Source: Allomyces macrogynus ATCC 38327
Lineage: Eukaryota > Blastocladiomycota > Blastocladiomycetes > Blastocladiales > Blastocladiaceae
NCBI GenBank assembly: GCA_000151295.1
Contig: GG745351.1
Coordinates: 490,767 to 524,775, forward strand
Direction of reading: 5' to 3'
Length of the DNA: 34,009 nucleotides
Positions within the stretch are counted from its first letter, which is position 1, and the number at the start of each line of letters is the position of its first letter. Positions 1-9,322 of the stretch are shown piece after piece. Under the pieces are notes generated by a model. It was not told where the DNA came from and did not search any database. It saw only the letters and a program-made list of their open reading frames with translations. The position numbers and the translations under genes are program-made.

Positions 1-131
1 CCGGGGGGGCCCAGGGCTCCGGCAAATTTGGGGGAGCGGGGCCCGCGCGTTTCCCCCCCCAGGAACCTTGCCCGCCTTTTGGTTTTGACGGGGGGTCCCC
101 CCCCCGCGCGGGAGTTGCCCCTTTTTTCCAG
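1..131. other. Low-quality contig end
   Basis: This stretch is dominated by runs of G and C (for example 7-8 C or G in a row, repeatedly), unlike anything else in the window, and looks like error-prone sequence at a contig end. It may cover the end of an intron of the following gene, because a pyrimidine tract followed by CAG ends at 131. No reliable coding call can be made here. Confidence 0.6.
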
Positions 132-1913
132 GCGCCAGGGGCGGTCGAACTTGGCGTTCACGGGGTTTTTCGGAACCCGACCCAGCTGATGGACGCGTCG
201 CACCTGGACGCGATGCTGTTTGGCCGGCGGCCGGATTTGCGCGGAACGCGCAAGCGCAGCAAGGCCGATACCGGGTCCAAGCAGGCGCTGCTCAAGGACT
301 GGACCGAGCAGGCATCGACGGAAAAGGAGCGGCTGTCGAAAAAGTCGACGAGGAAGGAGGCGCTGCTGGCCAAGGAACGTGAAGTGCGCGTCAAGTTTGA
401 AAAGTTGCAGCTGATGTGGGCGGCCGGGCTCGACAAGTTGGACGACGAGCAGAAGCGCGAGTATTTAAGTACGGCCACGTCGCTGTTTGAGATTTTCAAG
501 AATACGGCCGCGTTTTACCCGAGTGATCGGTCGGTCACGTTTGCCGGGGTCGACGGCAGTTTCCGGATTCGCAATACCAAGATTGCCAAGTCCAAGTTTA
601 CCGAGGAGGGGGAGTACAAGTTGGTCGAGCGGCGCATGTTTTTGGGTACGCGGTTTTTGGTGGGTGTTGGGTGCAGAGTGGAGGACGATGGGCTGACCTG
701 CTTTCGAAACTAGCGCCGCGCGCCAACTACGACCCCAAGGATTTGGAAAAGCTCACGCAAGAGGAAAAGCTCATGATCCAGGCCAACTCGTACCTCGGGT
801 ACGCCATGGACGACTGGTTCGAGATGCTGATGCGGGCACGTATTCAATTCGACCCGGATTCGCGACTTTGCGACCGCATTCCACCTGACCCTTTCTCTCT
901 CATCATGTACAGTACTGCGTCGCGCTCGTCAAGGGCTACCAATCGGACCGCGCCTTTTCCGTCCTGCACGATGTGGCCGACGCCAACGTCTTCTGGCACG
1001 ACAAGGCTAAGATGATTCGCATGCACGTTGTTGGCATGGCGCTCGGTGTCGCGGCCGCGCGGCCCGAACACACGACGACGCACGCGCGGTGGCTCATCAC
1101 GCACTACCCGTACCACTCGAATGTGTATCGGCTCTACGCGGCGTCGCTGTGCGGCGGCGCACGCGACCGGCTCGCGTTCGCGTCGTCCAACTGCCAAAAA
1201 TTCTTCAAGCGCATGCTGCAGCACCGGTTTGCAGGCGCGCTGCGCAAGAGTATGACGCCCGCGGAAGTCGAGGCGTTGGGGTTGCATCCCGGGTTGACGG
1301 TCCAGGATGAGACGGAGGCCGTGTGGACGGCAAAACCCGTGCTGCTCACGGTGTACGGGCATATCTTGTCGTGCGCCGCGAGTTATTTGCCGGCGGCCGG
1401 TGCGTTTCGTTGAGTGGATCGGCGTCGGTTGGTGTTATTTCACTCCCACTCACCACCTGTGCTCACCGCGTAGTGCACTACCTGCGCGCCTACGCGCTCG
1501 CCCCCGACGACGCCATGCTCAACCTGACGCTGGGCGTCGCCTACCTGCACCGCGCGATGCAGCGCAAGTCCGACAACCGGCACCAGCAGGTCGCTCAGGG
1601 GATCGCGTTCCTGTTACGCTACGCCGAAATCTCGCTCGCTCCACCCGCCCCCGCCGCTGCCGGCGAGCCGAGCGACGGCGACGTGGCGCCCGTCTTCCGG
1701 CAACCAAGCACGCTGGTCCTGTACAACTTCGGCCGCGCGTTTCACCAGATTGGGCTCGTCGCGCTGACGACACGGTACTACCGCATGGCATTGGGCGACA
1801 AGTCGGCGCCGCAGTTCCACCGCGAGGCCGCGTATAACTTGGCGCTCGTGTATACGCACAGTAATGCCCCGCGGCTCGCGAAACAGGTCATGCGCGAGTA
1901 CCTGACGTTTTGA
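132..1913 (+). CDS. TFIIIC TPR subunit (Tfc4/Sfc4/GTF3C3-like), 5' partial
   Basis: This is the C-terminal part of the TPR subunit of transcription factor IIIC, the Pol III factor that binds tRNA gene internal promoters and recruits TFIIIB. The best evidence is the last exon (1474-1913), with family-like segments LGVAYLHRAMQRKSDNRH, NFGRAFHQIGLVAL and REAAYNLALVYTHS, all TPR helices. Earlier exons are roughly 132-645 (frame open upstream, acidic/basic helix, then FYPSDRSVTFAG), 684-835 (ANSYLGYAMDDWFEMLMR) and 913-1399 (from YCVALVKGYQ). The 1400-1473 intron is clear (GTGCGT..TAG, phase 1). The first junction (about 646-683) and the second (about 836-912) lack convincing canonical sites in frame, so they are uncertain or contain base errors. 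The N-terminal half of the protein lies off the contig. The stop is TGA at 1911-1913. Family identity is firm; exon limits before 913 are not. Confidence 0.8.
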
Positions 1914-2532
1914 GCGGGGGACGCGGGTCGGATCAGCGGTGGCTGGGGACGGCGACCGCGAGCAGGACACCGACGCACGGTGTGTGGCCGACGGCGGGCC
2001 GGACGCGCCGTCGCGGATAGCGCGGAATAGTGGGTTTGGAGTGCAATAATATTATGGGCGTGACGTGTTCACTGGGTGACGGGGCAGGAGGCGGACGCGG
2101 TCGTGTCGAACGACGGCCGCGCAGGCGGACAGGCCGGATCGCGCGAGGCACACGGCCCGCGGATGAGGACGAGAACGATCGAGTGCGCATGGATTGATAT
2201 CTTCTCTGATGCTGACGCGCGTGCTTAGAAGCTCATGCAGCGTGTTGCCGGGCTGGCGAAAGGCGCGGACGGCAGGGCCGCGACAACGACCATGGGTCCC
2301 TGCGGACCACTTTTGATGGCGCTGCGAGCAGATCGAGAAGGCAGTGAGACGCGCGCACATCATGACATGCTCGCCACGAACGAACAATGGGATCGCAAGG
2401 ACCCTGCACAATCCGATCAACGACCGGCTGAGGAGACGGCACAAGAGCCCAAAGCCAGACCAGTCTGTTGCACCTCGAGCACCGCCCGTGCGCGGCGGCT
2501 CACCGACACGTTCCGCCGCAGCACGCCTCCCT

Positions 2533-2533
<1 letters not shown>

Positions 2534-2572
<39 letters not shown>

Positions 2573-2586
2573 AACGACAACAACGA
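2534..2586. repeat. GAC/AAC trinucleotide microsatellite
   Basis: About 13 uninterrupted GAC units (2534-2573) are followed by degenerate GGC/GAC/AAC units to about 2586. The repeat sits between genes, not inside a supported exon. Confidence 0.9.
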
Positions 2587-2792
2587 TGATTCCGGATGCT
2601 GCCCGCCCGCAATAAACGCACCGCGCAGCGTGCTTGGCGCCGTCATGACGCCAGCTGGTGCGTGCCGGGATCATGTCAGCGAGATGCGCGACCGACGGGG
2701 TCCGCGCGCGCCCCATCGCGACCGCGAGGCGCGCTGTGCGGGTTGGGTGATAAATAAGTTCCCGAGCGCCGAAAGGAAAGGACGACGTGGGA

Positions 2793-2798
2793 TATAAA
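2793..2798 (+). promoter_or_regulatory. TATA box of the GTP cyclohydrolase gene
   Basis: TATAAA followed by T lies 315 bases before the ATG at 3113, just ahead of a CT-rich stretch that would be the 5' leader. A weaker ATAAATAA element lies about 40 bases upstream (near 2750). Position relative to the leader supports a core promoter; no transcript start can be seen directly. Confidence 0.55.
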
Positions 2799-2971
2799 TT
2801 GCTGGCGGTGCCGCGCACTTGAGACCTCCGCATCGACGCTCGCTCGCTCGCTCTCACCCCATCGCTGCTCATCGCACGGATATCACGGCGCGCCCCTCCG
2901 CCTTGATCAACCAACCAGCCGCTCCCCGCACCACGACGCGCCCGTCCCCCCCTCGCTCCTCCCCCCGCCCC

Positions 2972-3019
2972 GCTCTCTTTGCGCCCAGTCGCCCTGCTCT
3001 CTTTGCGCCCAGTCGCCCC
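2972..3019 (+). repeat. 24-bp tandem duplication in the leader
   Basis: Two adjacent 24-bp copies beginning GCTCTCTTTGCG and ending AGTCGCCC differ only at their last base (T versus C). They lie within the presumed 5' leader of the GTP cyclohydrolase gene. Confidence 0.85.
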
Positions 3020-3112
3020 GCTCTCCCCGCTCTCCCACGACGCGCGCCTGCCGATTCGACGACGCGCCATACACCCTCTTCTCCTTGATCCACGATCGCT
3101 CCACTCGCCACC

Positions 3113-4083
3113 ATGTCCAGCGCCCCGACTCACTCGACGACTGCCAACGGCACCAGCGGCACGCATGCCGCCGCGCCGACGATTGACACGCACGCGTGCC
3201 AGTGCGACGGGCACGCGGCCGCCGCCAATGGGCAGGCCAACGGACTCGCCAATGGCAAGGCGGCGAACGGCAAGGCAGCCGACGGCGACATTGATTTCCG
3301 CGCGCTCGAAGGTACTCGAAACATCCCTGCCGCCCCGCCCGCTTCGCGCTTCGCGCTCTCACAACCCATCGCTGACACGCTCCCGCCCCGCCAATCCCTG
3401 CAGCGCCCAACGTCGACCGGTCCATCTCGCCCAAGTCGCAGACCGCGCGCGTAGCGACGATTGCCACGCACGTGCGGTCGATTCTTGGCGCGCTCGGCGA
3501 GGACCCGGACCGCGAAGGACTGCTCAAGACGCCCGAGCGGTATGCCAAGGCATTGACCTTCTTCACCAAGGGCTACGACGAGTCGCTTGAGGATATCGTC
3601 AACGACGCCGTCTTTAACGAAGACCACCAGGAAATGGTGATTGTGCGCGACATTGACGTGTTTTCGCTGTGCGAGCACCACTTGGTGCCGTTCCACGGCA
3701 AGGTACGCGCCGCTTGGCTCTCTCGCTCCCTCGCGAGTCGCGCGACTGACGATCCCGTTCTCGTCCAATAGATCCACATCGCCTACATCCCAAACGGCAA
3801 AGTCATTGGTCTCTCGAAACTCGCGCGCATCGCCGAAATGTTCTCGCGGCGACTGCAGGTGCAGGAACGGCTCACGCGGCAAGTGGCCCAGGCGCTCGAC
3901 GAGATCTTGAAGCCGCAGGGGGTCGCCGTCGTCATGGAGGCCGCGCACATGTGCATGGTTATGCGCGGCGTGCAGAAGCCGGGGGCTACGACGATTACCA
4001 GCTCGATGCGTGGCGTGTTTGAGAGGGAGCACAAGACGCGTGAAGAGTTCTTGGCGCTCGTCAACTCGCCGCGGCGCGTGTAA
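3113..4083 (+). CDS. GTP cyclohydrolase I
   Basis: GTP cyclohydrolase I converts GTP to 7,8-dihydroneopterin triphosphate plus formate, the first step to folate and tetrahydrobiopterin, as a cytosolic homodecamer. Exons are 3113-3311, 3404-3702 and 3772-4083; introns 3312-3403 (GTACTC..CAG, phase 1) and 3703-3771 (GTACGC..TAG, phase 0) join to a 269-aa protein. Visible hallmarks are [17 protein letters not shown], the zinc-site [29 protein letters not shown], the QERLT helix, and [19 protein letters not shown] near the C-terminus, holding the second zinc cysteine. The first ~65 residues are a low-complexity extension rich in Ala, Asn and Gly (repeated ANG/NGK) with a short CQC; extensions before the catalytic core are common in eukaryotes. 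The start codon context is ACCATGT, preceded by the leader. Family call is near certain. Fungal homologues are usually named FOL2. Confidence 0.96.
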
Positions 4084-4695
4084 GTGGGTGAGGAAGGATG
4101 GGCCGCGGGTGCGTCGTTTGTGTTCGCCGCGCCGTGGTCGTGTCGTCGTGCCGCGTCGTGTCGCGTCGCGTCGTGTCGCGTCGCGTCGTGCTGCGACGTG
4201 GTAGAGGGGTGATACCTTGGTGGAGAGGACTATGGGCCGTGGGTAGACGCCTATGATCAAGTATCTAACACGCGGATTTGCTTACGTTCTTGTTTTGTGT
4301 GGTTCTGGCCTTCGTCCTCGATTTCTGGGGAGCTGCCCGGAGACCGTGGGCACTTGGTCCAAGGTCCTCTTCCGAGGAGTCCCGACTCGGTCACCTCGTC
4401 GATCACATCCCCGTCCACCGCTCCGCCCACCAAACGGTGGACACCACTCGCCGACATTGCCGGGTGGACAAGAACCGAAAACTGCTCTGTAATCACATAC
4501 TGACGCGCGAATATACGATATGCGACCGCGGCGCGCGACCACGACCGCGTCCCCTCCCCCAACCACGAACGAACCGAACCAACCAAGTCCCCCCACTTGC
4601 TCCTCGCGCAAGCCGACCCTTGCGCACCCGTTCAGTCTTCTCCACCGATCCGAGTCTTCTCCACCTCCTCCACTTCCGCGCCGATCCCGGCACGC
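4084..4695. other. Gap between convergent genes
   Basis: This 612-bp gap separates the stop codons of the GTP cyclohydrolase (+) and NADPH oxidase (-) genes. Apart from a short tandem repeat near its start I see nothing coding. It presumably holds both 3' ends, but no strong AATAAA stands out. Confidence 0.6.
4152..4195 (+). repeat. 15-bp tandem repeat
   Basis: Two exact copies of CGCGTCGTGTCGCGT (4152-4166, 4167-4181) and a partial third copy to 4195 lie about 70 bases after the stop codon of the GTP cyclohydrolase gene. Confidence 0.85.
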
Positions 4696-7600
4696 TCAGA
4701 AATTCTCCTTGGCAAAGGCAAACACCGTGCCGTCATCCACGACTTCCGCGGCGACCTCGCGGACCACCTCATACACCTCGCGCGCCAGCGCCTTGGGCCC
4801 ACACACAAACACGCCGACCTTCTTCCCCGGAAACAGTGCCGCCGTCTGCCTGAAAATCGTTGGCCAATGCGGGCGGCCCCACGAGACGCTCGAGTCTCGC
4901 ACGCCCGTGAGCAAACACTTGCCCGCAGCCCCCCGCCGTTTCGCCAACGCCAGTCCCCACCAGAGCAAGAACGACGACAGTGTCGCCTGCCCGCCGCGCG
5001 CGCCCGTTAGGAACGCGTGCACGCGCACGACGTCGCGGAGAACGCGCCGGTCGACGGCGCCGAGCGCGGCGGCCATCCACTGGAACCCGGCCTGGTCGCG
5101 GTTCAGCCAGTAGAAATCGACACGGCGCGGCGGAGCGGTCGGTGCGTGCGCGGCCGTCGTGGGTGAGGTCGGGAACAGAACCGATCGACGGGCCGGCGCG
5201 CGCGCGGCGAGCACCTGCCGCTCGATGTCCTTCAAGATGGCGAGGAACGGGGTCGCGCCGACGCCGGTCGCGATAAAGACAATGTGGTCGTGGTCGACGA
5301 AATCCTGCGACGGCGCGCCAAAGACGCCGTCGACGCGCACGTCGATCGATTGTAGGGCGAGGGCCGCACGCTGCGCGCGCCGCGCCGTGTCGACGGTCGT
5401 GCCGACCGTGAGCGGCTTGACGGTGCCGGTCGCGCTGATCATGTACCGCGACATGGGCCGCGGGGTCGCGAGCACCGGGACGGGCGGGCCGCCGTCGGTC
5501 TTTATACCGGGCCGCCGAGTCGGGCAGCGACGCGTCGGAAACGGTCAGCGACGACCGCGCCGTCGACGCGCCCGACACTTCGCGCAAGTGCGCGGCGGGC
5601 GGCGCCGCGAGTAAGGTCGTTGCGTCGAGGTCGGCGGTCCCCGCGGTCGTCTGGCGCGATGGCGGCTGCACCGTCCCCACCACCGACTTGCCCCCATTGA
5701 ACTTGGCGTCGACCTTGTCGGCCTCGGCCTCGGCGTCCTCGAGAACGAGCGCCGGCTCGACGAGTTGCGTCAACGCATGTGACCAATCCCCCAACTTCTT
5801 GATGCGCACCGTCAGGAACGGGTCGGCGTCGGTCGACGTGAGCGAGATCGGGTGCCACTGCCACGGCGAGATGCTCGGCACCTGCAAAAACACGTACTGG
5901 CCCGGCACGTAATGAGTGACAAACGGCGGCCGGTCGAGGACCAGTTCGAGCGTATCGGCCTGCACGGCCGCCGCCTGGATGCGCACGGGCCACGACGCGC
6001 GGTGCACGCGCAGCATGCGCTCGATTGCGTACAGCGCCACGGGGACCGCAAGGTACTTCCAAGCCTGCGGCGGGCCGAGGAGTGCAGCTGTGCCGTGCAG
6101 CGCCAACAGCGCGACGATCGGGACAAACAGGTGATGCGTGTACCAGAAGAGCTCGTACCGCTTCCGCCGCACGGCCACGGCCGACGTGCCCGCTAGCGCA
6201 GCGAGCAGGACGACCAGCGCCCACCCGGTCCACCCGGGCACCGAGATGAAGTGCAGATACACCTGCGACACGGGCGGGAGCTTGAGCGCAGCGCGCGCAC
6301 GCGGGTCATTTCGCCGAGCGTCGGGGAACGTGCCGAGACAGTGGCAAATCGTGTGCCCCGCCGAGGCCCCCAAGAAGATATACGCGCACCACCGGTGCCA
6401 GACGAGGTGCTTGTTGATAGCACCCAGTGCAGCCAGCGCACGGACCGCAGTTTCGTGAGCGTCGTGCGGCACACGAGCAGGAACAGGAACATGGACGTGA
6501 ACATGACCACGTTCGCGCACCCCTTGGCAAACGGGACCCAGTAACCGAACAGCGCGACGACGCCCTTCATGTTCGTGAACCGGATCCCAGTTGGTCGCAA
6601 ACCACCACGCCACGAGCGCGAGCCACGCGGCCACGCACACGAATTTGGGGCCCTCGAGCCGCCAGTAAATTTTCGCGCGGCGACGCGGTTTCCTGAGAAA
6701 GCCGCCTGTGCCGCGCGCCTCGGTCGCGGGCTCCGCGTCAAGGTCCTGAACGCCGCGCGTCGCGGCCACGGCCTGCGTCAGCGACCGGTCGAGCGTTGCC
6801 GCGGGTCCCGGCGCCGGTGCTGCCGGCGTAGATCCTGGAATCTCGATCGTCGACGCGCTCGCGGCCATCCACCGCGCGGCCGTGCGCACCGTGTTCTTGC
6901 GCTCGAGCTGCCCGCCGACCTCGCGGCGCGTAGCCCCCAGTGCCTCTTCTCCATCGGGCACGATCGTGCGGCGGCGCGCGGCACGCATCTCGACCGCGTC
7001 TGGGCCGACAGACGCCCGCCGTGACCCGCGCCCGGACGATCCGGGCCACGCCCACGACGGCGAGGTCGGGGTCACGGGCATGTCGACGGCAACGAAATCG
7101 TTGGCGGTCACGTCGATATCGCGATTGATGGCGCCGACGGGCGGCGTCAGCGGCAAGCCAATCTTGGCCAGGTTCCAGCGGCGCGTGACGAGCAAAAAGT
7201 CGTGCCACGAGACGACGCCGTCGCCTGTCACGTCGAGTTTCGTGAAGACGACGTCGACGAGCAAGTTGCGCGCCGCGTCGTCGAGGTAGAGCTTGTTGTC
7301 GAGAATCGCCGCGTCGATCACGGCGCCCACGTCGTCGCGGTCCACTTTGCCGTCGTTGCGCCGGTCGAGCAAGCGGTACAAGACGGCCAGTTTGTGCTCG
7401 GCGGCGACCGCCGGGTCGAGGTCCGTGTCGTCAAGCGACCGGTCGGGCGCGAGGAGCGTCACGAGCGGTAAGAACGTGTTGAGGTCGAGTTCGAGCAAGT
7501 CATCGGCGTCGTTGACCGCGTGAATCCCGAGCATCTCCTGCACGTGCGCGCCCTGGTGCTTGAGGGTCGGCGCGAGCGCGAGCAGCTGGTCGCGCGTCAG

Positions 7601-8671
7601 GACCACGGGCGCCTTGGACGGCGACGACAGGTCGGTCGGTTCCTCTTCTTCTTCATCGTCGTCGCGATCAAACACGTCGTCGTGCGCGAGGACCGCGGCG
7701 GCCGCGAGCGGCGGCGACGACCCCGTCGTGATCGCCGGCTCGTGATCGTGCGTGTGCAAGTGCACCAGCGCGTGCGCGAGTGCCGACGATGACGAGGCCG
7801 CGGCAGCGAGCGGTGGGACCGCCTCGAGCTGCGTGATCACGGCCGCGTTGGCCGCTGGTGCCGCGGCAGGCACCGACGCGCTCGAGTTCTTGCGCGTCAG
7901 CGACCACGCCACGTCGCGGAACTTGGCGAGCGACCCTTGACGCGTCAACGACGGCTTGCGGTCGAGCGTCGACGGCGTCGCGGAGGTGGGCGTAGTCGTC
8001 CCGCTGCCGCCGCCCGTCGCCGACTGGACCAGGTCGCGCAAAGCCGTGAACTCGGAATCGCGCAGCGGCGCCGCCGGGTCGCCAGCGGTCGCGGCGGTAC
8101 GCGTGAGCGTCGACGGAATGATGGGAGCTGAGGTGAGCGCGTCGCCCTTGGCGGGCAGTCGGCCGAGCGTGAGTGCGCGGTGCAGTGATGGGCGCCCTGA
8201 TGGCCCCTCCGCACCCCCTGTGTTCGCGACCGTCGGCAGCCGCCGCATCGAACCGGCACGGTTGAGCGTGGCAATCCGGCGCAGTGACGGCGGAGCGGCC
8301 GCGGCCGCCGCGGCCGCCGAGGTCGAGGCCGGTTGCACGGGCGCGGCAAGATCGTCGTCGTCGTGGTCGTCGCCCGTCCCACCAAACATGGCCGGTGATG
8401 AGGCCATGATGGTCGTGTCGGTTCGCGGCGGGCGCGGCGGGACTGAGGGCATCGCGCGCGGCGGCGTCGGCGTCGGCGTATCGTCGCGGTCCTGCAGGCT
8501 GTCGCTGTCGTCGACGTCGCTCAGGTCGGCGGACACCGGGTCCGGGCTTGCGGGCAGGGGCGTGCCGGTCGCGGCGGCGACACGCTGCATGTTGCGCAAC
8601 TGCCGCCGCTGCAGCAGCGACAGGCCACCGGCGTCGGTGGGATCGCCGGGTGCCGACGAGGGCGACGACAT
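4696..8671 (-). CDS. EF-hand NADPH oxidase (NOX5/NoxC-like)
   Basis: This membrane flavocytochrome moves electrons from NADPH through FAD and two haems to O2, making superoxide. Start ATG is at 8671; exons 8671-5508 and 5434-4696 (intron 5507-5435, GTATAA..CAG, phase 2) give about 1300 aa. Residues 1-400 are Ala/Ser/Thr/Pro-rich with acidic runs and no known fold. EF-hands lie near 434 (LDRRNDGKVDRDD) and 477 (LDVTGDGVVSWHDF). The transmembrane haem core begins near 674; candidate haem ligands are HRWCAYIFLGASAGH (14 apart) and THHLFVPIVALLALH (13 apart). FAD motif is HPISLTS, NADPH motifs FIATGVGATPF and VGVFVCGPKAL, and the C-terminus is AKENF, ending like family members. Between about 6587 and 6435 the correct protein (FTNMKGVVALFGYWVPF..VCRTTLTKLR) is in another frame, so two compensating one-base errors or mutations exist. 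EF-hands imply calcium control. A low-complexity insert lies between the FAD and NADPH lobes. Confidence 0.93.
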
Positions 8672-9322
8672 TGCGAACACGCGATGATGGTGAGGATGAT
8701 GACGGTCGAGCGGAGATCAGCGCGGTCGGCTCGAGTTGAGCAGTTTCGGCCGGTCGCGTCGCGAGCAGCACGAGCGCTGGGACGGCGTGTAGCCAGCCGT
8801 TCGACAGTCAGGGAGCGAGGAGCGAGGGGCTATGCCGGCGAGGGCCGAGGCCTTCACCGCACTCATCGACGATACTGGGGGCGCGCGCTCGTGCGCGTGC
8901 CGTCGTCGTGGTGCTGGTGTTGATGCATGGATGTCGTGGTGGGAGAGGCCACGACGTTCGCAGCCCCGGGGTTCGGTGCCCAGCAACCGGCCGAGTTCCC
9001 ACGCCAGTGCACAAGCGCAGACAAGCATCCGAGTCCTGCGTGGTGAAGCGAGCCTCGCTGCTCCCACGCCAAACTACAGGCGTCTGCTCCCTCGAGCATT
9101 TAAGCGTCTCATCCAGCTCAGCCCACATCGTCTTCAGTCGAGGTGGTGGTGGTTGCTATGGGAAAAGAACCACGGCCGACAACATCAGTTTACGGCACGT
9201 GACGAGGTCTCGACCAGCAAGCTGGCTTCGTCAACAATGGTTTCCAAGCGCCCGCGCACGCTCGCTACAAAGCGCACCAAAATCACCATGCATCGTCCTT
9301 CTCTTTCCCCGTTGTCGCCACC
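8672..9322. promoter_or_regulatory. Divergent promoter region, NOX / RACK1
   Basis: The start codons of the NADPH oxidase (-) and RACK1 (+) genes face away from each other across 651 bases, so both promoters and leaders must lie here. I see no coding signal and no clear TATAAA box; a TTTAAG lies near 9100. The RACK1 ATG sits in the favourable context GCCACCATGT. Confidence 0.6.

Larger units (their letters stand above)
1914..3112. other. Intergenic region upstream of GTP cyclohydrolase gene
   Basis: I see no convincing gene here; the open frames are short, Arg/Pro-rich and lack family features. It holds the 3' flank of the TFIIIC gene (AATAAT near 2045 and AATAAA at 2611-2616), a GAC microsatellite, a TATA box and a pyrimidine-rich leader before the next start codon. 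Confidence 0.6.

Noticed and set aside
2534..2586. GAC repeat as a CRISPR-like or coding Asp repeat
   Set aside because: Perfect trinucleotide units without spacers are a microsatellite, and none of the frames through it belongs to a supported gene.
3130..4260. 376-residue minus-strand frame across the GTP cyclohydrolase gene
   Set aside because: It runs antisense through all three exons and two introns of a certain gene and shows no recognisable motifs.
7668..8771. 367-residue minus-strand frame overlapping the NOX N-terminus
   Set aside because: It is in another frame on the same strand as the NADPH oxidase extension, Arg/Ala-rich, and without motifs; the oxidase frame continues into EF-hands.
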